From: Marinoscillum sp040222955
GTDB taxonomy: Bacteria > Bacteroidota > Bacteroidia > Cytophagales > Cyclobacteriaceae
NCBI RefSeq assembly: GCF_040222955.1
Contig: NZ_JAVKCA010000008.1
Coordinates: forward strand, 124,001 to 188,000
Direction: 5' to 3'
Length of the DNA stretch: 64,000 nucleotides
Part shown: positions 32,941 to 41,108 of the stretch, in pieces
Layout: every line of letters starts with the position of its first letter
Position numbering within the stretch: the stretch's first letter is position 1
Translations under genes and position numbers: made by a program
The notes under the pieces: model-generated
The model's database searches: none
What the model saw: the letters and a program-made list of their open reading frames with translations, nothing else
What the model was told of the DNA's origin: nothing

Positions 32941-33132
32941 TTAACCTCCCAAGCCTCGTTTAGCGATCAAAAAGATGAGCAACCCGCCCATCACAAAAAT
33001 CAGGCTCAGCATAAAAACGCTTAAATATTCAGGGATGTAGCCAATGTCATTCTTAATCATTATCAGGATGATAGCCATCAGGGTAATGAAGAGGCCACCA
33101 AAATATACAATTCTCCTCAGGGTAGTAATCAT
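32941..33132 (-). CDS. Small two-helix membrane protein of unknown function
   Basis: 63 residues from the ATG at 33132; an upstream in-frame start would add 41 residues of unlikely, basic and cysteine-containing sequence. Two hydrophobic segments (about 7-25 and 38-56) are separated by NDIGYIPEY, ending in the basic AKRGLGG. It is the first gene of the unit with the receiver-kinase and LytTR regulator, so it may be a membrane partner of that signalling pair (inference). No family recognised. Confidence 0.65.
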   Translation of the reverse strand: MITTLRRIVYFGGLFITLMAIILIMIKNDIGYIPEYLSVFMLSLIFVMGGLLIFLIAKRGLGG

Positions 33133-33298
33133 GCTATAGTTAGGTTTGGTCAGTAATAAAAGTTTAAAATAGTCGATTTCCGAATTAATACATCCTTTTT
33201 TTCGTCGAACCAATGCAGAAACACAACAGGCTCGTGATTTCAAGGTAAAACGCACGATCGACCATACCTAACGATTGGGGAGTTTTCCAAAGAAAAAT

Positions 33299-33326
33299 TC
33301 AGACAACCAGGTTTCTGATTGTCTGA
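33299..33326 (-). terminator. Intrinsic terminator of the permease gene
   Basis: TCAGACAA pairs with TTGTCTGA around a 12-base loop. On the minus strand the sequence continues with ATTTTTCTTT. It lies just beyond the stop of the permease at 33333. Confidence 0.75.
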
Positions 33327-33332
33327 GCCAAA

Positions 33333-35744
33333 TCATTCGTATTTCAGCGTATCGGAAGGATTGATGAGGGTAGCTCTATACGCATGAAAGCCAATGGTGA
33401 GCATGGCCACCACAAAAACCACCACGCCGGACAAAATGAACGGCCATGCCGCGATGCTCACCCTGAACGCAAAACCATTGAGCCAGGCCTCCAGTAGCAA
33501 ATAGGCAAGTGGAATGGCCACTACGAATGCCACCCCGATCAGAAGCACGAACTCACGGGACAAAAGCATCAGAATTTGCATCGGAGAGATTCCAAGGACT
33601 TTACGTACCCCTATTTCTTTTTTGCGCTGCTCCACCGAATAAGTAGCCAGCCCAAACAACCCAAGACAGGCAACGACAATGGCCAGACCGGAAAAAATAA
33701 GCGTGACTGTGCTCAGCTTTCTTTCTGCTTTGTAAGAATCATTCAGCCGATCGTCCAAAAAGAAATAGTCAAACGGCCGGGTGGGCATCACGCCCCTCCA
33801 CGCAGCCTCCAAATCTGCTATGGCTTGCTCAGTGTTGTTGCCATTGACTTTCACAGCCACATATTTGATAAACAAATTGAATGCCCCCGGGAAAGTATTG
33901 AGGGTAATCACCAGAGGAGCAATGGGGTGGTGCTTGGACACAAAGTTATAATCCCTCACCACGCCTATCACCTTTCCACGAAGCTCCCCACCAAAGTAGT
34001 ATCGCTTGTTGAGTGCCTCCTCCGGAGTGCCCCACTGCATACTACGAACCAGTGTTTCGTTCACGATCAATGCCAATGAGTCGTCCGTCTGTACCTCATA
34101 GCTAAAGTCCCTGCCCGCTACCATCTCCAGCTCCATGGTCTCGCTGAAGTCGTGACGTACATGAAAATGAGGAAAGGGTTTGGACTGATCCATCCCTTCA
34201 AATTGATAATTATTGACCTGATGTTTACTGCCCACAATCTCCTCCACAGCAGTAACAGACCTGATCAAAGTACTCTGAAGAGCAATATTTTTAAAATTTT
34301 CATAGTGCTGCCCCATGGGCGACCGGATGACGGGAATCATGATCACCTGCTCTTTATCAAAGCCCAGATCATCATTTTGAAGGAGCCTCAGCTGACTCAC
34401 CGCCACGATGGTACCAATGATCAGCATAATGGATATGGCAAACTGAATGGTCACAAGTACCCTTCTGAAATTAAACCCACTGACTTTCTGATAAGCATTT
34501 TTGAGTACCAGGACGGTATTGAATGAAGAAAGAACAAACGCAGGATAAAAGCCGGAAAGTACCCCCACCAGAAGGGTCAGTGCCAGAAGCCCACCCACAT
34601 CCGCAAGATTGACCAAACTGGCAATGGAAATTGATTTTTCGGTGAGCCCATTGAACCCAGGAATGGCCAGCCAGACAAAGATCAATGCAATGATGACCGC
34701 AAAGAATGTTAGCAGCACCGATTCAAAAACAAACTGCCGAACAAGCTGCCTCTTCTCACTCCCTAATGACTTTCGCACCCCCACTTCCTTGGCTCTCTTG
34801 CTGGCACGGGCGGTGGATAGGTTGATAAAGTTGATGGCTGCTATCAACAACACAAAAATAGCCACCAGCCCAAATATTTTGAGGTTTTCAGCGGTACCGT
34901 TGGCCTGTATTTCGTAATCCAGCCTGGAGTGAAGGTGAATATCCTCAAGAGGCTGTAGCTCAAGGGTGATGTCATCCACCACGAACTTGGGAAAATACTT
35001 TTGAACAAAATCCGGGAAAAAGGCCTCCATTTCTTCTTTCCCTACCCCCTCCTCCAGCACTACGTAGGTCCAGCAGGGGTTCCAGTACCAGGTGCGGGGA
35101 TAGTTGCCACCGAAAGATTGCTTCAGTGTTGAAAAAGAACCAATAAAGTCAAACTGAAAATGCGCATTTTTTGGGGCATTGGCCAATACACCTGTGACCT
35201 GCAAATGCTGATTACCCTGAAACTCCAGCACCTTTCCCATCGGATCTTCATCGTCAAAGTATTTCCGTGCCATCTCCTCCGTGAGTAGAATAGCGTTGGG
35301 TTCGTCCAGGGCAGTTTGCTTATCTCCTGTTTTTAGCTCAAAATCAAATACATCAAAGAAAGTGGAATCAGCAAAGAAGATCCCGGACTCATTGAATGCC
35401 TTATCTTTTTCCCTGTTTGCCAGGGCCAGGCTGGGACTTTGAAAGTTGAAAAGTCTTACCTGATGCACAATCTGCCGCCCAAAATCATTGATCAGCGTGG
35501 GGCCGGTGGGAAAAGGCTGAGAAGCCGAGTGCTCCCCTATGCCCTCACTCTCAAAGTGCTCGATTACCCGATAGGTTCGTTCAGATTTGGCATGAAACCG
35601 GTCATAGCTCATCTCATCTCTGATGTAAAGGAAAATGAGAATAAAGCATGCCAGGCCAATGGCGAGCCCGGTGATATTGATCAGAGAGTAAACCTTCTGT
35701 CGGAGAAAAGTCCGATAAGTAACTTTTAGGTAGTTCCAGAACAT
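33333..35744 (-). CDS. FtsX/MacB-type ABC transporter permease
   Basis: 803 residues from the ATG at 35744 (MFWNYLKVTYRTFLRQK, the standard family start); the frame is open further upstream but that extension would overlap the start of the opposite-strand gene at 35911 and lacks family character. Two MacB-type halves: TM near 20-40, a large periplasmic core domain, three TMs about 290-420, a second periplasmic domain, and three TMs at the C-terminus, with the ERKKEIGVRKVLG-like motif before the last set (QRKKEIGVRKVLGIS). Bacteroidota carry many such permeases. The ATPase partner is not in this neighbourhood. Likely exports or mechanically couples across the envelope; substrate unknown. Confidence 0.9.
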   Translation of the reverse strand: MFWNYLKVTYRTFLRQKVYSLINITGLAIGLACFILIFLYIRDEMSYDRFHAKSERTYRVIEHFESEGIGEHSASQPFPTGPTLINDFGRQIVHQVRLFNFQSPSLALANREKDKAFNESGIFFADSTFFDVFDFELKTGDKQTALDEPNAILLTEEMARKYFDDEDPMGKVLEFQGNQHLQVTGVLANAPKNAHFQFDFIGSFSTLKQSFGGNYPRTWYWNPCWTYVVLEEGVGKEEMEAFFPDFVQKYFPKFVVDDITLELQPLEDIHLHSRLDYEIQANGTAENLKIFGLVAIFVLLIAAINFINLSTARASKRAKEVGVRKSLGSEKRQLVRQFVFESVLLTFFAVIIALIFVWLAIPGFNGLTEKSISIASLVNLADVGGLLALTLLVGVLSGFYPAFVLSSFNTVLVLKNAYQKVSGFNFRRVLVTIQFAISIMLIIGTIVAVSQLRLLQNDDLGFDKEQVIMIPVIRSPMGQHYENFKNIALQSTLIRSVTAVEEIVGSKHQVNNYQFEGMDQSKPFPHFHVRHDFSETMELEMVAGRDFSYEVQTDDSLALIVNETLVRSMQWGTPEEALNKRYYFGGELRGKVIGVVRDYNFVSKHHPIAPLVITLNTFPGAFNLFIKYVAVKVNGNNTEQAIADLEAAWRGVMPTRPFDYFFLDDRLNDSYKAERKLSTVTLIFSGLAIVVACLGLFGLATYSVEQRKKEIGVRKVLGISPMQILMLLSREFVLLIGVAFVVAIPLAYLLLEAWLNGFAFRVSIAAWPFILSGVVVFVVAMLTIGFHAYRATLINPSDTLKYE

Positions 35745-35910
35745 ACTCGTCAGGATTTGGTGGTTCTTTAAATATACGGGGATCAGTGATTCAAATGGCA
35801 TTATTCTTTTACAAGCGCATCCATATGACAATGATCGGTCGTAAGTCCCTGACCAAACGATATCCGCAAGCCCCGGAGGTTGTTCTTTCGAATAATTCCT
35901 ATATTTATTC

Positions 35911-36783
35911 ATGTACAAACACTTAATCATGAGACCAATCCTACTCATTGCCATTCTTCTGCTGACCACCACTGCCTACTCCCAAACGGAATATGCCTAC
36001 GAAACTTTCGATGACACGCGCATCGTCAATGGCCACTCGGTAGAGACCAACATGGAAGGCGTTCTTACTTTTATCATCTCCCACAGATTTGGTACACTGA
36101 ACCTGGGTGCCTATGAAGTTTGGGGACTGGACAATGCCACCATGCGCATGGGGCTGGATTACGGCATCACCGGAAACCTGATGGTGGGCATCGGCCGCAG
36201 TACCTTTGAGAAAACTGCCGACGGTTACCTCAAATATCGATTGCTGGCCCAATCGAGTGGTGACCGCACAGTACCCGTCACCCTCACCTTGCTGGGCACC
36301 ACGGCGTTGAAAACCCTCAGAAGATTTGATGGAATTGATCTAACCCTTCAGCAAAAGCTCTCCTACACTTCCCAGGTGCTTATTAGCAGAAAATTCAGCC
36401 CAAGGTTTAGTGCGCAAATCATGCCCACCTACCTGCATCGCAACCTGGTGGAGGATGACGAACAAAATGATATTTTTTCTCTGGGGTTTGCCGGGCAATA
36501 CCAGCTGTCTAAAAACTGGAGCCTCTCCATGGAATACTATGCCACCCCCGGGAGTGATCTTCCCGATGGATCCGGCCCCAGCCCCGAGTACTCTCAGTCC
36601 ATGGCATTAGGGGTGCAGATCGACACCAAAGGGCACGTTTTTCAGTTGCACTTTGGCAACAGCCGCGGCATGATTGAGAAGTTCTTTGTAGCAGAAACAA
36701 GTGGTAAATGGCAGGATGGAGACATCCATTTTGGCTTCAACATCACCCGTGACTTCACAGTAAAAGGGAGGAGAGTCAGATGA
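35911..36783 (+). CDS. DUF5777 outer-membrane beta-barrel protein
   Basis: 290 residues (or 284 from the second ATG at 35929) with a signal peptide ending near AYSQ (residue 25). The mature protein is rich in alternating strands with aromatic ends (ISHRFGTLNLGAYEVWGLDNATMRMGLDYG, LKYRLLAQ, FHFGFNITRDF), matching the DUF5777 family. It overlaps the downstream cytochrome c gene by 4 bp (ATGA), so the two are translationally coupled. A role in periplasmic or outer-membrane electron transfer with that cytochrome is inferred from this coupling only. Confidence 0.85.
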   Translation: MYKHLIMRPILLIAILLLTTTAYSQTEYAYETFDDTRIVNGHSVETNMEGVLTFIISHRFGTLNLGAYEVWGLDNATMRMGLDYGITGNLMVGIGRSTFEKTADGYLKYRLLAQSSGDRTVPVTLTLLGTTALKTLRRFDGIDLTLQQKLSYTSQVLISRKFSPRFSAQIMPTYLHRNLVEDDEQNDIFSLGFAGQYQLSKNWSLSMEYYATPGSDLPDGSGPSPEYSQSMALGVQIDTKGHVFQLHFGNSRGMIEKFFVAETSGKWQDGDIHFGFNITRDFTVKGRRVR

Positions 36784-37793
36784 AAAAGCACTTAATTATT
36801 TTCGGAACGCTACTCATTTTGAGCATGGCCATGATACCAGCAGGCTTCCAGACAACACTGGATGCTACTACTCCCATTGCCACACTCCTTTTTGATCTGG
36901 GGGAGCCAAAGCCGGAGCACCTCATAGAAAACCCATCAGCCGAAGAGATCCTGCGGGGAGAAGAAATCGTGAAACTCGGCCGAACCATGGCTCCCGATGG
37001 CTCACAGAGCAGCTATGTGAGTAAATACTACACCTGCACCAGTTGCCACAATGTAGTGCGTGAAGACCCGGATCTCACTGTGGTGGATCAGGATGCGCGA
37101 CTGGATTATGCCATGACCAATAACATCGCATATCTCCAGGGATCTACCTTCTGGGGCATGGTGAACCGTGAAACCTGGTACAATGACGACTATGTGCTGA
37201 AATACGGTGATCTGGTGCGCAAAGCGGAAAAAAGCCTGGAGGAATCAGTACACCTTTGCGCCACGGTCTGCGCACAGGGAAGACCCCTCGAAGACTGGGA
37301 AATGCAAAGTGTGCTGGCCTATTTCTGGTCGTTGCAGATGAAAATCGGAGATTTGAACCTCTCTGATTCGGAAAAGAAACAACTGGCAGGAACAACCCTC
37401 ACGGATGCAGAAAAAATAGCCCTGATCAAGTCTGAATACCTTCAAAAATCACCGGCCACCTTTGTAGATCCCCCTGACAATAAGCGAAAGGGGTATCCTT
37501 ATGAAGGCGACCCCAAGCTGGGAAAAGGAATCTATGAGCTTGGATGCCAACATTGCCACAGACCTGAGGGAGAGAGTGATGTGGTCTTTGACAATAGTAA
37601 TTTGACCTATAAATGGCTGAAAAGACATATCCCAGATAACTCCGAGCTATCCATTTATGAAATCATCAGAAAGGGTACTTATGCAGAATACGGTCATAAG
37701 GAGTACATGCCGCATTACACACAGGAGAAAATGTCTGACCAACAACTGGAGCATCTGCGTGCCTTCATAGAACACCCTGAAGACGCCAACTAA
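36780..37793 (+). CDS. Secreted dihaem cytochrome c
   Basis: 337 residues with a signal-like N-terminus (1-23). Two CxxCH haem sites are present: CTSCH at 86-90 and CQHCH at 256-260. A third cysteine pair, C160 and C164 (HLCATVCAQG), has no CxxCH and so is not a standard haem site; it may form a disulfide or a degenerate site. Methionines in the C-terminal region (YMPHYTQEKMS) offer axial ligands. It is translationally coupled to the DUF5777 barrel gene by a 4-bp overlap and ends 3 bp from the convergent DUF2141 gene. Electron donor and acceptor are unknown. Confidence 0.9.
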   Translation: MKKHLIIFGTLLILSMAMIPAGFQTTLDATTPIATLLFDLGEPKPEHLIENPSAEEILRGEEIVKLGRTMAPDGSQSSYVSKYYTCTSCHNVVREDPDLTVVDQDARLDYAMTNNIAYLQGSTFWGMVNRETWYNDDYVLKYGDLVRKAEKSLEESVHLCATVCAQGRPLEDWEMQSVLAYFWSLQMKIGDLNLSDSEKKQLAGTTLTDAEKIALIKSEYLQKSPATFVDPPDNKRKGYPYEGDPKLGKGIYELGCQHCHRPEGESDVVFDNSNLTYKWLKRHIPDNSELSIYEIIRKGTYAEYGHKEYMPHYTQEKMSDQQLEHLRAFIEHPEDAN

Positions 37794-37796
37794 ACA

Positions 37797-38195
37797 CTAC
37801 TGCAGTTCGATCCGAAGGGTGTCTCCATGGATCAAAGGGATTTTGGCCTGGTCATACGAGGGTGGACCAAAGGCACCCCGGGTGTTGTTGGAAAAGCCAT
37901 AATGCTCTGTAGGAATGCCTATTAGGTTTTTGTTGAGTTTCCCATCTTCATTCACGTCGTGAAAGACGGCAAGTGCGTATTCTCCCGCGGGTAGATCAAT
38001 CGTAAAAGTCATAGTACCCGTCTCGGTTACCCTGACGACATAACTATGGGCCATCTGAGACTCATCAAGATAATTCTCGGGTGTGTTGTAAGCTGCAATG
38101 CGCAGGTTTCCGATGGGCTTTTTGATCCCGCTTATTTCCAGCTTTACTTCATTGGGTGTGAAGAGTAAAAGAACCGTCAGGAGTAAGTTGATCAT
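37797..38195 (-). CDS. Secreted DUF2141 family protein
   Basis: 132 residues with a signal peptide (1-14). The DUF2141 pattern is clear: GNLRIAAYNTPENYLD, then LPAGEYALAVFHDVNEDGKLNKNLIGIPTEHYGFSNNTRG. It is a small beta-sandwich exported protein common in Bacteroidota and Alphaproteobacteria, function unknown. The DVNEDGKLN stretch resembles a calcium-binding loop. It converges on the cytochrome c gene with a 3-bp gap. Confidence 0.88.
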   Translation of the reverse strand: MINLLLTVLLLFTPNEVKLEISGIKKPIGNLRIAAYNTPENYLDESQMAHSYVVRVTETGTMTFTIDLPAGEYALAVFHDVNEDGKLNKNLIGIPTEHYGFSNNTRGAFGPPSYDQAKIPLIHGDTLRIELQ

Positions 38196-38211
38196 AGCGG
38201 TTATTTATACA

Positions 38212-38243
38212 AAAGCCTGACTTGAACAATCAAGTCAGGCTTT
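38212..38243. terminator. Intrinsic terminator after the desaturase gene
   Basis: A perfect 14-bp stem (AAAGCCTGACTTGA and complement) with a 4-base loop between the desaturase and DUF2141 genes. It separates their transcripts on the minus strand. Confidence 0.85.
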
Positions 38244-38264
38244 AAAATATTTAAATCTGAGGCT

Positions 38265-39041
38265 CTACGCTGCAGCTTTCTTTTCTGTTTTCTCCATTTT
38301 AATGGTTTTTTGCTTAGCTACCTGGATCACTCCCACGGCGTTCAGCACCTTGATCACCTGATAAGTAGGGTCAACTTCGTGCCATCTTACACCACCAAAG
38401 TTAGGTCTTGATCCATGCTTGTGGTGATTGTTGTGATAGCTTTCTCCCATCATCAGGAAGTCTACCGGAAGGAAGTTTTTGGAGGTATCCCCCACTTCAA
38501 AGTTTCTGTAGCCATAGATATGGGCAAACCAGTTGATGATCGCTCCGTGGATAGGCGACAGCAACCACTGTGCTGGCAACAATAACCACAACCACCATAC
38601 ATCGGCATAAAACCAATAAACCATAAAGTATGACGTGGCCCAGAACAATCTGGATACCCATGAACGGGCGAATTTATCGAATGCGTGCCACTGAGGTACA
38701 CCCTCTGTGAATCGCTTGTCTACTTCTACCTTTTTATTGGTGATGTCTGAATAAATACTTTTGGTCTTCCACATCATCTTAAAGATGGTCTCATCATATT
38801 TCGGTGAGTGTGGGTCATTTTCCGTATCTGCAAAAGCGTGGTGCATTCTGTGCATCACACCATACCCGTAGGGGCTCAGGTAATTGGAGCCCTGAAATAA
38901 CCAGGTCAATACGAAGAATACTTTTTCCATGAAAGGACTCATGGTGAACGCTTTGTGGGCTGCATATCGATGCAGGAAAAACGTCTGAAAGAATAGCGAC
39001 AAATACCAGTGCGCTATGAAAAAGGTGATAATTACTGCCAT
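38265..39041 (-). CDS. Acyl-CoA/acyl-lipid fatty acid desaturase
   Basis: A di-iron membrane desaturase that introduces a cis double bond, probably delta-9, into fatty acyl chains and so tunes membrane fluidity. 258 residues with the three histidine boxes: HRYAAH (24-29), HRMHH (64-68) and ESYHNNHH near residue 207. Four membrane segments lie between them. Slightly shorter than many relatives and with a Lys-rich C-terminus (EKTEKKAAA). Single gene with its own terminator. Confidence 0.93.
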   Translation of the reverse strand: MAVIITFFIAHWYLSLFFQTFFLHRYAAHKAFTMSPFMEKVFFVLTWLFQGSNYLSPYGYGVMHRMHHAFADTENDPHSPKYDETIFKMMWKTKSIYSDITNKKVEVDKRFTEGVPQWHAFDKFARSWVSRLFWATSYFMVYWFYADVWWLWLLLPAQWLLSPIHGAIINWFAHIYGYRNFEVGDTSKNFLPVDFLMMGESYHNNHHKHGSRPNFGGVRWHEVDPTYQVIKVLNAVGVIQVAKQKTIKMEKTEKKAAA

Positions 39042-39146
39042 TTAATTTGTTTTACTTCTGTTTTGTGTAGGGATTCTTTCCCTCAATCATAAGTAAGACA
39101 AAGTCGTGGCTGGTTTGTGACAGAAATCCGGAAAAACTTTTAAAAT

Positions 39147-39743
39147 TTATTTGACCTCTTTCTGTTCGTCATTCAGATGATTAATCAAATCATCGAAATT
39201 TCCATCAGAACAGGCTTTTTGGAAAGCAGAAAAATATTTCTCCGAGTCGAAAGAATAGGTAAACTTTTCGGTCTCACGGGCCAGTTTTTCTTTGGCACGG
39301 CACACCATCTGTCTGCAATGATCTTTCTTTTTATTAAAGATCTGCTGCAGCTCATCATACTCAAAATCAAAGCCTTCTCTGAGCAAAAACAAACCACGCT
39401 CCAGAGGGCCCAGTTTTTTATGTAGCACACTCAGCATGGCGTCCATCTCCTGTCTGAAATCCAGACTGGAGAAGTCTATCTTCTCAAAAAGCTCAGGCAG
39501 CTTAACAGATTCCAGGTACTCCTTTTTCTTTTGCTTGAGGCTATTGAGGTGATTCAGGCAGTTGTTGGTCACCGAGCGGATCAGATAGGCTTTGGTATTC
39601 TCTATTTTTTTAGGGTCCACAGCCAGATACTTCAGAAAAGTATCCTGCACGATATCTTCCGCATCATGCATACAGCCCAGCATTTTGTAGGCGATAGACT
39701 GTAGCAGAGGCTGATAAAGAGATATGTTAGCTGAGTGAGTCAT
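39147..39743 (-). CDS. ECF-type RNA polymerase sigma factor with vestigial SnoaL-like tail
   Basis: 198 residues. Region sigma2 is at about 8-75 (AEDIVQDTFLKYL; AYLIRSVTNNCLNHL) and sigma4 at about 105-160 (LGPLERGLFLLREGFDFEYDEL). The C-terminal 30 residues (YFSAFQKACSDGNFDDLINHLND) match the first helix of the SnoaL-like domain found behind sigma4 in SigJ/ECF41-type factors, but the protein ends there, some 100 residues short of that architecture. In those groups the tail acts as an in-built regulator, so this could be a truncated, less controlled form. No anti-sigma gene is adjacent. Confidence 0.88.
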   Translation of the reverse strand: MTHSANISLYQPLLQSIAYKMLGCMHDAEDIVQDTFLKYLAVDPKKIENTKAYLIRSVTNNCLNHLNSLKQKKKEYLESVKLPELFEKIDFSSLDFRQEMDAMLSVLHKKLGPLERGLFLLREGFDFEYDELQQIFNKKKDHCRQMVCRAKEKLARETEKFTYSFDSEKYFSAFQKACSDGNFDDLINHLNDEQKEVK

Positions 39744-39849
39744 TGTTTATTTAAAGCGCAAAGTTAACTAAGAAGAGTGAAAACTAAAGCCGGAAGCGCA
39801 TTACCACAAAATATATTTGAAGATTTGCAATTCATATAGCTTTTAGATC

Positions 39850-40542
39850 GTGTTAGAGATACTTTATCAAGATGATCATCTGGTCGGGATCAACAAACCT
39901 CCCGGATTATTAGTTCACAGGTCACCCATCGCCAAAGATGCTGAAGAGTTTGCCGTGCAGCTCCTCCGTGATCAGTTGGAAATGCACGTTTATCCGGCTC
40001 ACAGGCTGGATAGAAAAACCTCCGGCGTACTACTATTTGCTTTGGAAAAAGACATCCACAGGGCCCTGAACCTCCAGTTTGCCGAGAAGACCGTCAGCAA
40101 AACCTACTATGCCATCGTGCGAGGCTTCACACCGGATGCTGGGACCATAGACTATCCATTAAGGCGGGAAGATGGAAAGGAACAGGATGCGGTGACCCAT
40201 TTTGAATGTGTTGCGAAAGCAGAACTGGATGTTCCTTTTGGCAAGCACGCCACTTCACGCTATTCACTGGTGAAAATCCGGCCTGAAACCGGCCGCATGC
40301 ATCAGATCCGTAAACACTTTGCCCACATCCTCCACCCCATCATCGGAGATCGGCCGCATGGATGCAACAAACAAAACAAACTTTTCAAGGAAAAATGGAA
40401 CCTCATGGAAATGATGCTACATGCCCGTGAACTCACATTTATCCACCCGCAAACCAATATACCCGTCACCCTAAAAGCCGATTTTCCCGAAGAATTTTGC
40501 CGAATAATGGCGCTCATGGGATTTGAAATGCCCGGTGCATAA
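39850..40542 (+). CDS. truC: tRNA pseudouridine(65) synthase TruC
   Basis: Converts uridine 65 in certain tRNAs to pseudouridine. 230 residues of the RluA/TruC family: INKPPGLLVHRS near the N-terminus, the catalytic HRLDRKTSG (51-59, D54), and the RMHQIRKHFAHI and HPIIGDRPHG segments. The start is GTG at 39850, as the conserved N-terminus begins there. Single gene; divergent from the sigma-factor gene. Confidence 0.92.
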   Translation: MLEILYQDDHLVGINKPPGLLVHRSPIAKDAEEFAVQLLRDQLEMHVYPAHRLDRKTSGVLLFALEKDIHRALNLQFAEKTVSKTYYAIVRGFTPDAGTIDYPLRREDGKEQDAVTHFECVAKAELDVPFGKHATSRYSLVKIRPETGRMHQIRKHFAHILHPIIGDRPHGCNKQNKLFKEKWNLMEMMLHARELTFIHPQTNIPVTLKADFPEEFCRIMALMGFEMPGA

Positions 40543-40630
40543 AACGGTGGGAGGAAGCTCGCGAAATTGACTTACTGGTTTCCCCGGCACATTGGCATAA
40601 ATTCTCTAATATTGAAGAAAAAACATCAAG

Positions 40631-40984
40631 ATGATCAAATGCCTGGCTATTGATGACGATCCGCTTTTCCTGAAAATGCTCATGGTGCTCTTCAACGACA
40701 TCAAGTCTGCGGAACTTATTGCCACCCATAACAATCCCGTGGAAGGCATGATGGCTACTGTGAAGTCAAAACCCGACGTACTTCTGCTCGATTTGGAAAT
40801 GCCTTACCTGGATGGTTTCGAGGCGTTAGAGACCCTGGACGTGCCACCAAAGGTGATTGTGATCTCAGGGCACCTGAATGAACCCCGAAATACAGCGATT
40901 CCTATTAGCCGGTATATCAGCAAGTCAGAGGTACAGTCTGCCGTGATGCTGGAGGCGGCCATCAAAGAGGTGATGGGACACTAA
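40631..40984 (+). CDS. Orphan CheY-like response regulator
   Basis: A 117-residue receiver domain with acidic residues D8-D10, phosphoacceptor D54 (LLLDLEMPYLDG), a switch serine (VISGHLNE) and K (YISKSE). No output domain and no kinase beside it. It is not close to the CheYs of the chemotaxis cluster in sequence. Its place between truC and cystathionine beta-synthase gives no hint of partners. Confidence 0.88.
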   Translation: MIKCLAIDDDPLFLKMLMVLFNDIKSAELIATHNNPVEGMMATVKSKPDVLLLDLEMPYLDGFEALETLDVPPKVIVISGHLNEPRNTAIPISRYISKSEVQSAVMLEAAIKEVMGH

Positions 40985-41003
40985 AGAATCCACCCATAAA
41001 AAA

Positions 41004-41028
41004 TCCCTCACCGAATGACGATGAGGGA
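41004..41028 (-). terminator. Intrinsic terminator after the cystathionine beta-synthase gene
   Basis: TCCCTCA pairs with TGAGGGA, with CG/CG extending the stem. On the minus strand a run of Ts follows. It lies 80 bp beyond the stop at 41109 and 20 bp after the convergent regulator gene. Confidence 0.75.
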
Positions 41029-41108
41029 CTGCAAGCAAAGAGTTAGTATTTATTTTATAATAACCTAAAGGTAGAAAATCCTTTAGTGATTCAAAAGTGA
41101 ATGCTCGC

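Noticed and set aside
33133..33255. 41-codon extension of the small membrane protein
   Set aside because: The added residues are basic and cysteine-rich without conserved character, and the ATG at 33132 starts just before the hydrophobic segment.
35745..35972. 76-codon N-terminal extension of the FtsX-type permease
   Set aside because: The family start MFWNYLKVTYRTFLRQK is at 35744, the extension is not hydrophobic or family-like, and it would overlap the opposite-strand DUF5777 gene.
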